Assembly: GCA_017880715.1 (NCBI GenBank)
Contig: JADGRT010000237.1
Coordinates: 1-5,363, forward strand
Source of the DNA: Verrucomicrobiia bacterium
GTDB taxonomy: Bacteria; Verrucomicrobiota; Verrucomicrobiia; Limisphaerales; UBA1319
Reading direction: 5' to 3'
DNA: 5,363 bases
This document shows positions 1 to 5,338 of this stretch, one piece after another. A program made the translations under genes and the position numbers. The first letter of the stretch is position 1. Each line of letters begins with the position of its first letter. The notes under the pieces were generated by a model. The model had not been told where the DNA came from. It was given only the letters and a program-made list of their open reading frames with translations, and searched no databases.

Positions 1-77
1 TGAACTTTGGCGCGGAACGTTTGGAGTTCAAGCGCAAGGCCCGAACGTATCGTCCAAAACAACCGCCAAAGGACTTT

Positions 78-104
78 ATCCTGTAAATCCTGTTCATCCT
101 GTCC
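78..104. repeat. 9-bp tandem repeat, three units (atcctgtNN)
   Basis: Three consecutive 9-base units, atcctgtaa, atcctgttc and atcctgtcc, occupy 78-86, 87-95 and 96-104. A fourth copy, atcctgtcc, stands alone at 226-234. The repeat sits upstream of the beta-helix gene and its translation gives a meaningless Ser/Cys run, which supports placing the true start further downstream. From memory, similar 'atcctgt' iterations recur in intergenic DNA of Verrucomicrobiota; I cannot verify that here. Confidence 0.75.
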
Positions 105-299
105 ACATGCCTTCTCCCACCACCACCCATTTTCGGAGGGCGGAGTTGCACGACGCCCATTTATTATGGGGGCTCCCGGAGCTCGCCCCTCCGATTGCCC
201 CTCCGATGATGGAATGGATGGAATTATCCTGTCCCAAGACGCAACTGAAGGGTATATCTGGTGTTTAATAACGGATGAATGTGGATTAAAAATGGATCC

Positions 300-304
300 G
301 GTGA
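300..304 (+). promoter_or_regulatory. Candidate ribosome binding site for the beta-helix gene
   Basis: GGTGA lies 8 bases before the ATG at 313 and is the basis for choosing that start. A competing site, GGGAG at 328-332, lies 7 bases before an in-frame TTG at 340. That start would shorten the signal peptide n-region and is nearly as attractive. ATG codons at 292 and 304 are also in frame. The sequence alone does not settle the choice. Confidence 0.35.
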
Positions 305-312
305 TGAATGAA

Positions 313-2409
313 ATGACGCTTTGTTTTGGGAGCATTCCTTTGGCGCAAGATCGAAGGTCGGGCCGGGCTTTTCAAGCGCGGGCGAAGCTTTGCACGCTGG
401 TTGCGCTGCTGACGGCCATGGCACTGGCCGTACCCAGAGTCCAGGCTGACGGGCAAGTCAATGACACCCAATTCGATAGCCTGCTGGCCGCCATCGCAAC
501 GGGAGGCCAGGTCACTTTTTTAAGCACCGGGACGATGGTATTCCCGAACCCAATTACGATCTCTCAAGACACGATTCTGGATGCGTCAAGCGTCGCCTTG
601 ACATTGAGCGGCGGCAACACCGGGCGGCTTTTCAAGGTCAATGCCGGCGCTTCCTTGACGCTCATTAATTTGAGTTTGGTGAATGGCCAGGCTGACAACG
701 GGGGGGCGATCTGGAATGACGGTGGCGCCGTCCTGGCCAGCAATTGCACCTTTTCCGGCAACACCGCGATCGGAACCAATGGCAATAACGGGGCCAATGG
801 CAAGAACCAGACGATCGGTGGCAACGGTGGCAATGGCGCCAACGGCATACCCGAGCGGGGGGGGGCCATCTACAATCTAGGGTCGCTGGTTTTGAATTAT
901 TGTTCTTTCACTTCCAACAGCGCCACCGGGGGCAACGGCGGCGCCGGCGGCAACGGCGGGGATGGAGCCTGGCAAGGCGGCAATGGCGGTAATGGCGGCA
1001 ACGGCGGCATCGCGTATGGCGGTGCGATCTACAATCAAGGCTTCGCTTTTCTGACGAATTGCTTCGTGGCAACCAATAGTTGTACGGGCGGCAGCGGGGG
1101 CAGTGGAGGCACCAACGGAGCCGGATCGCTTCGGCCCACCTATCCTGGCAGCGGCGGCGCCGGCGCTGCCGGTTCTGGCGCAGGCATCTATAACGCCGGC
1201 ACGATCGTCGTCTGCCAGAGCGCCTTTGCCCAGAACGGATGTAATGGCGGCGCCAGCAGCCAGGCTGGAATTCAAAGCAATTTTACGCACGGCAACGATG
1301 GATCCCCTGGTGGAACCGGTATGGGGGGAGGAATATGCAATACGGGAACCGCTACCGTGGTCAATTCCACTTTCGCTCTCAATTTTGCCACTGGCGCTAA
1401 TGGCGGTGGGGGTGGCAACGGCAGTCTCGATGCGTTTGGCGTTGGCGGCAATGGCGGCAACGGCGGCAATGGTTGGGGCGGTGGTTTCCATTCGAGCGGC
1501 AGCGCGGTGTTGACCAACTGCACCCTCGCAAGTAACGGGGCAGCCGGTGGCTCACCCGGATTGCCAGGAACGGGCGGAGCCCGCTCGGGTTCGGATGGCA
1601 GCCTTGGCGCCGGAAGGGGCGGCAATATTTCGACCAGTGGCGGGACGTGCAGCTTGAGGAACTGCCTGGTTGCCAATAGTCAGACCAATCTCAACAGCTA
1701 CGGCACGCTGATCGATTTGGGCTACAACCTCAGCTCGGATGCTAGTTGTCACTTCACCGCCATTGGCAGCCGGAACACCACCGATCCCCAGTTGTATCCT
1801 CTGGCCGACAACGGCGGATTCACCCCAACCATGGCCTTGCCGCCGAACAGTCCGGCCAATGGCACTGGCGGGACCAGCCTGTCCGTTGACCAGCGGGACA
1901 TGCCTCGAAACGTTGGCAATATCGGCGCTTATGAATCGAGTTTAACCGTCCAAGGCCGCGTCACCGAAGGAGATGCCGGATTGAAAAATATCACGCTCAC
2001 GATGACCGGTTCTGGATTGACGAATCAGACCAGCGTTACCGCTAGCAATGGTTTTTACAGTTTCAACTATCTCCTCCCAGGAACTTATACCGTAAGCCCG
2101 CCCTTGGGTGGCACTGGCTTTACTCCCACCAATCAAACGGTAACCGTGGATGCTACCGACATTATTACCAATGCCGATTTCGTAGTCAATCCTCCGCGAC
2201 TTTTAGGCCTTACCCGTTCCAATCTTCAAGCCGGCACCATCAATGGCGTGGGTGTGCCGAATCAGGTTTACCGACTTTTGGCCTCCACCAATTTGATCGA
2301 CTGGGAACCGGTTCGCACGAACACGGCGAACTTTCAGGGCACGTTATTCTATTCCCTACCCCTTTCGACCAATGTTCCGGTCCGCTTTTTCCACCTCGGT
2401 CCAAGGTAG
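313..2409 (+). CDS. Secreted Gly/Asn-rich beta-helix protein (choice-of-anchor Q-like, verrucomicrobial C-terminal module)
   Basis: This 698-residue protein is predicted to be exported and to form a right-handed parallel beta-helix; its ligand or substrate is unknown. Numbering is from the ATG at 313. Basic residues near 16-28 precede a hydrophobic stretch (LCTLVALLTAMALAV) and a likely signal-peptidase site VQA/DG at 45/46. A lead-in coil at about 80-129 ends in NLSLVNG. Seven coil units beginning GGAI, GAGI or GGG start at residues 130, 183, 236, 289, 338, 389 and 436, resembling chlamydial-PMP-type repeats (GGAI...N...F..N). Units are separated by GGNGGNGG-type loops. Residues 466-543 (YNLSSD..., TDPQL, LADNGG, SPANG, DQRDMPR, IGAYE) match the consensus I know for choice-of-anchor Q regions. 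Residues 546-628 look like a carboxypeptidase-regulatory or SdrD-B-like Ig fold (GRVTEGDAGL, GFYSFNYLLPGTY). The final 70 residues carry VYRLLASTNLIDW, a module common at the end of verrucomicrobial secreted proteins. No catalytic motif is visible, so adhesion or a surface-layer role is possible but unproven. The start codon is uncertain (292, 304, 313 or 340). Confidence 0.85.
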   Translation: MTLCFGSIPLAQDRRSGRAFQARAKLCTLVALLTAMALAVPRVQADGQVNDTQFDSLLAAIATGGQVTFLSTGTMVFPNPITISQDTILDASSVALTLSGGNTGRLFKVNAGASLTLINLSLVNGQADNGGAIWNDGGAVLASNCTFSGNTAIGTNGNNGANGKNQTIGGNGGNGANGIPERGGAIYNLGSLVLNYCSFTSNSATGGNGGAGGNGGDGAWQGGNGGNGGNGGIAYGGAIYNQGFAFLTNCFVATNSCTGGSGGSGGTNGAGSLRPTYPGSGGAGAAGSGAGIYNAGTIVVCQSAFAQNGCNGGASSQAGIQSNFTHGNDGSPGGTGMGGGICNTGTATVVNSTFALNFATGANGGGGGNGSLDAFGVGGNGGNGGNGWGGGFHSSGSAVLTNCTLASNGAAGGSPGLPGTGGARSGSDGSLGAGRGGNISTSGGTCSLRNCLVANSQTNLNSYGTLIDLGYNLSSDASCHFTAIGSRNTTDPQLYPLADNGGFTPTMALPPNSPANGTGGTSLSVDQRDMPRNVGNIGAYESSLTVQGRVTEGDAGLKNITLTMTGSGLTNQTSVTASNGFYSFNYLLPGTYTVSPPLGGTGFTPTNQTVTVDATDIITNADFVVNPPRLLGLTRSNLQAGTINGVGVPNQVYRLLASTNLIDWEPVRTNTANFQGTLFYSLPLSTNVPVRFFHLGPR
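700..1617 (+). repeat. In-frame protein repeat array of about 53 residues, six units
   Basis: Units begin at 700, 859, 1018, 1177, 1324 and 1477, and a partial seventh begins at 1618. The first three steps are exactly 159 bp (53 codons). Later steps are 147, 153 and 141 bp, so length changes occur in whole codons. Each unit has a beta-helix part of about 25 residues (GGAIYN.G...L.NC.F..N) and a Gly/Asn/Ser loop of about 22-28 residues. DNA identity between units is high only in the GGC/AAC-rich loop, which suggests old duplication with continued slippage in the loops. Confidence 0.85.
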
Positions 2410-2410
2410 C

Positions 2411-2429
2411 CGACATCTGATCAGTGTCG
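2411..2429. repeat. Palindrome directly after the beta-helix stop codon
   Basis: The bases cgaca (2411-2415) pair with tgtcg (2425-2429), and ctga/tcag (2417-2424) continue the palindrome with one unpaired T at 2416. It begins one base after the TAG stop. There is no following T-run, so it is not a classic rho-independent terminator, but it could protect the 3' end of the mRNA or be part of the repeat cluster that follows. Confidence 0.5.
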
Positions 2430-2443
2430 CAGGTTGGCAATAG

Positions 2444-2522
2444 GGAGCGCGGACGCCTTCGTCCGCGAGTCAACTAACTTCGCGCGACACTAACTTCGCG
2501 CGGATGAGGGCATCCGCGCTCC
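2444..2522. repeat. Paired-hairpin inverted repeat element
   Basis: Two compact hairpins lie head to head. Hairpin 1 (2448-2467) is cgcggacg, loop cctt, cgtccgcg. Hairpin 2 (2499-2518) is cgcggatg, loop aggg, catccgcg. Each stem is a perfect 8 bp, and the one stem pair that differs (C-G in the first, T-A in the second) keeps pairing in both. The whole element is also an inverted repeat with 24-bp arms (2444-2467 and 2499-2522, three mismatches), so it can fold in two alternative ways. It lies 34 bases after the stop of the beta-helix gene. It resembles REP-type or similar palindromic intergenic repeats and has no associated transposase in this window. Confidence 0.8.
2473..2502. repeat. 14-bp direct repeat inside the paired-hairpin element
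   Basis: The sequence actaacttcgcgcg occurs at 2473-2486 and again at 2489-2502, a spacing of 16 bases. The second copy runs into the left stem of hairpin 2. This looks like a local duplication of the spacer between the two hairpins. Confidence 0.8.
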
Positions 2523-2586
2523 TGAATGTTTGCGCCGCCGCGCAATGTGCCGCAGTATTTCGGATTTACTAATACCTCGTCCCACT

Positions 2587-2839
2587 ATGAAGCACGTCAA
2601 CCCTATCATCATCGCCATTTTGATGGCGCTGTTTCTTGCGGCCGCATCCGGCCAATGTCACTAAGATTTCAGGGTCATCGGAAAGCGCCAGAGGACTGGC
2701 GCAGTCCAAAAGCTGGCGCCCGCTCGCACCGGCCGTGAAGAAATTTATCGCCCCCGCGGGAGTACCAACAATGAAAATCGAGCCGTTTTCGGATTTTGGC
2801 AAAATGATGGAAGAAAAAGTTCTAGCCAAAGATATTTGA
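2587..2839 (+). pseudogene. Small secreted-protein gene interrupted by a one-base frameshift (candidate)
   Basis: ATG at 2587 opens a frame coding for a typical signal peptide, MKHVNPIIIAILMALFLAAA, which stops at TAA 2662-2664 after only 25 residues. In the next frame an open stretch runs on to TGA at 2837-2839, reading ANVTKISGSS... and ending ...FGKMMEEKVLAKDI. Removing one C from the 'tccggcc' around 2646-2652 would join them into an 83-residue protein whose signal would end LAAASA/NVTK, a good signal-peptidase I site. I do not recognise the mature part, and no strong ribosome binding site precedes the ATG. It may be a decayed gene, a sequencing or assembly error, or a chance hydrophobic ORF. 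The minus strand here is also open by chance. Confidence 0.4.
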
Positions 2840-2919
2840 AATTTCGACCGCGGATTACGCGGCGTGGCCGAACCACAACCACAACCAAAAGCTACTCCCC
2901 GCAGAGCGGCTTCCCCCCC

Positions 2920-3007
2920 CCCCATGATTCTGCCACGCATGATTCTGCCAACAGCTCGACGGTCCAACCGAAGCATCGGCAGAATCATAAGTGGCAGAAT
3001 CATGGGG
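2920..3007. repeat. Long inverted repeat (30-bp arms) behind a C11 tract
   Basis: The left arm, 2920-2949, and right arm, 2978-3007, are reverse complements over 30 positions with only two mismatches (gc against tt in the middle). They are separated by a 28-base loop. Each arm holds two copies of the core atgattctgcc (left) or ggcagaatcat (right), so four copies are present. An uninterrupted run of 11 C covers 2913-2923 at the left edge. The element sits between convergent genes and has no ORF of its own. It could be a MITE-like or other palindromic genomic repeat, or a two-way transcription barrier. No target-site duplication is visible. Confidence 0.8.
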
Positions 3008-3061
3008 TAAAAAACCTGAGAGATATTTTTACGAGATTTGTCGCAGTAGAATTTAAAACCC

Positions 3062-3292
3062 TCAATAGCTGATCTTGTTGGGCATGTTTTTCCGCTGCTC
3101 CAACACAACCGCCGCCTCTTCCCGCAATAATTGCTGCATCGGCAGACGGCGGGCGGCCATCGGCAGCGACAATTCGAGATACCATTCCTCGTCGTCGAAA
3201 CTGGCCGCCGCTGCCTCCGCGCGCGAGGACGCGAATAGGATCCGGTCAAGCCGGACAAAATGAGAGTCTTGGGAGGGGGGCGCTATAGCCAT
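3062..3292 (-). CDS. Small protein of unknown function (76 aa)
   Basis: This ORF starts at the only in-frame ATG after an upstream stop (3302-3304) and ends in TGA at 3062-3064. The protein is charged and mainly helical: an Ala/Glu-rich segment with FDDEEWYLELSLP at about residues 33-45, then MAARRLPMQQLLREEAA, and a basic end KNMPNKISY. There is no signal peptide, membrane segment or cysteine. Codon choice looks ordinary for the region. It begins 30 nt after the stop of the SUI1 gene on the same strand, so it may be the last gene of that transcript. No clear ribosome binding site is seen, and I do not recognise the family. It could be a fragment of a longer gene or a chance ORF. Confidence 0.5.
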   Translation of the reverse strand: MAIAPPSQDSHFVRLDRILFASSRAEAAAASFDDEEWYLELSLPMAARRLPMQQLLREEAAVVLEQRKNMPNKISY

Positions 3293-3322
3293 GGCATTCG
3301 TTTACCAGATTCACATGAACGT

Positions 3323-3724
3323 TCACCCGCCGGCCATTACCGGCCGGAAGCCGGCTTCAGCCAGAATACGCGCGGCTTCTGCCCGTTTGTCACCTTGAAT
3401 TTCTATCTGGCCATCCTTCACGGTGCCACCCGTGCCGCAAACCTTCTGGAGCTTTTTTACGAGCATTTCCTTCTCGGGCAGACCGATGCCGACAAAATGG
3501 GTGACGACCGTCACCGTCTTGCCGCCGCGGCCGGCCGTCTGACGAAGGATGTCCACGCGGCCACGGTTTTTCCGCGGCGCGGCCGGCTTGGCGGCCAGCC
3601 GGTCGACCGGTTCGGCGGGAAGGCCTTCCGGGGCCTGAGGCAGTCCCTCACTGCTCAGGACTGCGAACGGATTCTGCCCGAACTTCGGCCCGCCGTTAAT
3701 GGGAATGCGTGGTTTGCCAGCCAT
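3323..3724 (-). CDS. yciH: SUI1/eIF1-family translation factor, YciH-like
   Basis: This 133-residue protein belongs to the bacterial SUI1 (YciH) family, homologues of eukaryotic eIF1. They bind the small ribosomal subunit and are thought to influence start-site fidelity or translation under stress. The SUI1 domain spans roughly residues 52-128. Family signatures are clear: GRGGKTVTVV (65-74), LVKKLQKVCGTGGTVKDG (88-105) and IEIQGD (107-112), followed by a helix and the closing GFRPVMAGG. The first 50 residues are a Pro/Ala/Gly-rich, probably disordered extension, which makes it somewhat longer than the E. coli protein of about 108 residues. I chose the ATG at 3724 because AAGGTGA precedes it at 4 nt spacing. 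An upstream ATG at 3781 would add 19 residues but has no such site. The gene lies 72 nt after the deacetylase gene on the same strand. The family call is secure, the precise cellular role less so. Confidence 0.92.
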   Translation of the reverse strand: MAGKPRIPINGGPKFGQNPFAVLSSEGLPQAPEGLPAEPVDRLAAKPAAPRKNRGRVDILRQTAGRGGKTVTVVTHFVGIGLPEKEMLVKKLQKVCGTGGTVKDGQIEIQGDKRAEAARILAEAGFRPVMAGG

Positions 3725-3728
3725 AACG

Positions 3729-3735
3729 TCACCTT
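3729..3735 (-). promoter_or_regulatory. Ribosome binding site of the SUI1/YciH gene
   Basis: On the minus strand AAGGTGA is followed by CGTT and then the ATG at 3724. It is the strongest Shine-Dalgarno match in the window and decides between the starts at 3724 and 3781. Confidence 0.7.
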
Positions 3736-3796
3736 TTTGCCGTAATTCGATCAGGAGCGCCAGCGGAAAGCTCTGCGCCATGAATGCGCGACCGAA

Positions 3797-5338
3797 TCAG
3801 TCGGTCCTCATCGCCGGCTTCAAGGTCCAAGCCTGCAGGCGGGCCACCTCAAGAATTTTCGGCGCTCGAAAACCTTCCGGGTGAATGATCCACCCGCCAA
3901 AAAGCCCCGGCGTGTCCTGGGCGATGTGCCGGGCGGACAGCAGTTCTACATGGTTTCCCAGGGTCACCCCCTCGCTCGTCGGCAGTTTGCCGTTCCGGCG
4001 ATGGAAGTCATACGCAGCGGCCACCGCTGCCAGATAATCCGCCGGCGGAACGGCTTCGGCCCCGACAAAAACGCGGGATGGCACACGCTGCTGAGTTTCG
4101 ATGAAATTAAGCACATCGAGCGTCGTATCACGAAAGGCCGGCCAATCGAGATGCTGGTTCGCGCGGGCCGGTGGCGGCGCCTGGTCCGGCCCCAAAAGCT
4201 CCTTGGCAGCCAGTGGAAACCGGAGTTTCCTGCCGGCGATCAACTGGCTCACCGCCACGGTCAGAAGTCCAAATTGATCGGCGGCCGAGTAAGCACGGTG
4301 TTCGATTACTTGCGCGTCAACGCCCGTCAGCCCAGGAGCCGCGAGTCGCGCGGCGATGGCTTCCAAATCCTGCTCCGACGCGCCTGTCTGTCGAACCGCA
4401 TCAGGGTAGATCGCGGGCAAATCGCTGGCGGTCACGAACCGCACCCTGGGCAACGAGCGGATGTGATCGAGGTACTCCCCAAAACGCCGGAACGCGGCCT
4501 CCGTTTCTTCGGCGGGTCGCTGCGGCGGGGCTTGCCATTGTTCCCGAGGCGGGTTCGCGCCGCGGCGAAAGTTCACCCCGTCCCAGAATTCCCGGTGCAC
4601 CCACTCGCAGGGATGGTAGTAGATGCTGATCAACCCGCCGCCATCTTCCTTGACCAAACGCTCGGCGATGGCTGACACCTTCCGCTTGGCTGGTTCGACT
4701 GCTGCCGGATCGTGGAGTTCCATGCGGGTGCAGTTCCGGCCCATCTTGTACACGTTCAACGCGCCCGCGTACCAAAATGGCTTTTGGTCCAATCCCACAT
4801 GGTCGCCTTCGTCCACGTAGCAGGGAATCCCGTGCGGCGCCACTCCGATTTGCTTCAAACACGCGATAGCCTGCGGCGCCCAAGATGAACCGGGCTGCCC
4901 ATAGCACGCGAGCGTCTTGACCGAGAAAATTCGCCGCACATCGTTGGCGCCACCGCCTTCGCGCCGGACAAATTCCGCCATGCCGTCCAGCAAACCGCAC
5001 TCGGCGAGATATTCGGATGGCGTGGGATGAACGGAATGAAAATTCGCGTGGTAGGCAACATCGTGCTTGCGCAGTGCGGCGATGACATCGTGGCGGCCGC
5101 GTCTTTCGAGGGTGCGCGCCTTTTCGCCAACCACTTTGAACGTCGCGCGAAGGTGGCGTTCGGTCAGCATTTCGGCCAGTCGCTTGCAGGCGTCGTCGTC
5201 CGCCGGCAACAGGTAATCTTCCGTGTCGAACCAGAGGATGACAGCCACGCGGGATTTCTCCGCGGCGGCGAGGGGGAGCCAGACGGGCAGGGCGAGATAA
5301 ACCAGAAGGAACAGACCGAAGCGCTGGATCGATTTCAT
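3797..5338 (-). CDS. Secreted polysaccharide deacetylase-like protein with C-terminal repeat domain
   Basis: This 513-residue protein starts MKSIQRFGLFLLVYLALPVW, a signal peptide likely cut after LAAA at residue 26, so it should act outside the cytoplasm. Residues about 30-310 form a NodB/CE4-like deacetylase fold. FDTEDY (37-42) supplies the paired acidic residues D38 and D41, HANFH (97-101) is the metal-binding H-x3-H, and IYYHPCEW (239-246) resembles the HPWE motif of the PuuE/DUF3473-type branch. The usual Arg-containing third motif is replaced by CYGQPGSSW (145-153). The expected reaction is metal-dependent removal of acetyl groups from a cell-wall or extracellular polysaccharide; the substrate is unknown. 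Residues about 340-500 form a separate helical region with segments such as FGLLTVAVSQLIAGRKL and RVPSRVFVGAEAVPPADYL, reminiscent of pseudomurein-binding repeats, which I offer only as inference. A weak GGAG (5352-5355) lies 13 nt upstream of the ATG. It is the first of three same-strand genes. The class is likely, the exact activity uncertain. Confidence 0.85.
   Translation of the reverse strand: MKSIQRFGLFLLVYLALPVWLPLAAAEKSRVAVILWFDTEDYLLPADDDACKRLAEMLTERHLRATFKVVGEKARTLERRGRHDVIAALRKHDVAYHANFHSVHPTPSEYLAECGLLDGMAEFVRREGGGANDVRRIFSVKTLACYGQPGSSWAPQAIACLKQIGVAPHGIPCYVDEGDHVGLDQKPFWYAGALNVYKMGRNCTRMELHDPAAVEPAKRKVSAIAERLVKEDGGGLISIYYHPCEWVHREFWDGVNFRRGANPPREQWQAPPQRPAEETEAAFRRFGEYLDHIRSLPRVRFVTASDLPAIYPDAVRQTGASEQDLEAIAARLAAPGLTGVDAQVIEHRAYSAADQFGLLTVAVSQLIAGRKLRFPLAAKELLGPDQAPPPARANQHLDWPAFRDTTLDVLNFIETQQRVPSRVFVGAEAVPPADYLAAVAAAYDFHRRNGKLPTSEGVTLGNHVELLSARHIAQDTPGLFGGWIIHPEGFRAPKILEVARLQAWTLKPAMRTD

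Larger units (their letters stand above)
1..312. other. Non-coding leader upstream of the beta-helix gene
   Basis: The reading frame of the downstream gene stays open back to a TTG at position 7, but translation of this stretch gives low-complexity Ser/Cys/Pro-rich sequence with no domain and lies before a clear signal peptide, so I treat it as non-coding. It contains a 9-bp tandem repeat (78-104), a further isolated copy of the same motif (226-234), an 11-bp direct repeat gcccctccgat at 185-195 and 197-207, and a short inverted repeat cccat/atggg near 160-172. The last 60 bases are AT-richer than the rest, as expected near a promoter, but I could not pick out a convincing -35/-10 pair. Confidence 0.55.
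2410..3061. other. Intergenic region between convergent genes, rich in repeats
   Basis: This 650-bp stretch separates the plus-strand beta-helix gene from the minus-strand group. It contains the palindrome at 2411-2429, the double hairpin at 2444-2522, a probable broken small gene at 2587-2839 and the long inverted repeat at 2920-3007. A weak AT-rich hairpin, gtaaaaa (3007-3013) with tttttac (3026-3032), follows and could help end minus-strand transcription. Between 2840 and 2912 I see no gene. No standard intrinsic terminator (GC hairpin plus T-run) is evident for either flanking gene. Confidence 0.6.

Noticed and set aside
7..312. Extension of the beta-helix ORF back to a TTG at position 7 (800 residues)
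   Set aside because: The extra 102 residues are low-complexity, include a translated tandem repeat and would place a signal peptide in the middle of the protein.
905..1480. Possible CRISPR-like or satellite array
   Set aside because: The repeated GGC-AAC units are in frame, vary in whole codons and encode a Gly/Asn-rich protein; there are no constant repeats with unique spacers.
877..1491. 204-residue open frame on the minus strand inside the beta-helix gene
   Set aside because: It is an Ala/Ile/Gly-rich shadow of the GGC/AAC-rich repeat coding sequence, with no domain of its own.
3007..3032. AT-rich hairpin gtaaaaa/tttttac as the terminator of the minus-strand group
   Set aside because: The stem is only 7 bp and almost all A-T, too weak to call; it is mentioned only as a possibility in the intergenic description.
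2569..3258. 229-residue open frame on the minus strand across the intergenic region
   Set aside because: It runs through both the inverted repeat and the broken small gene, overlaps the 76-residue ORF in another frame and has Arg/Cys-rich low-complexity composition.
3330..3347. Hairpin ccggcc/ggccgg at the end of the SUI1 gene as a terminator
   Set aside because: It lies inside the coding sequence for the conserved C-terminus and is not followed by a T-run.
3881..4675. 264-residue open frame on the plus strand
   Set aside because: It lies wholly antisense to the deacetylase gene, is Arg/Pro-rich and shows no recognisable motif.
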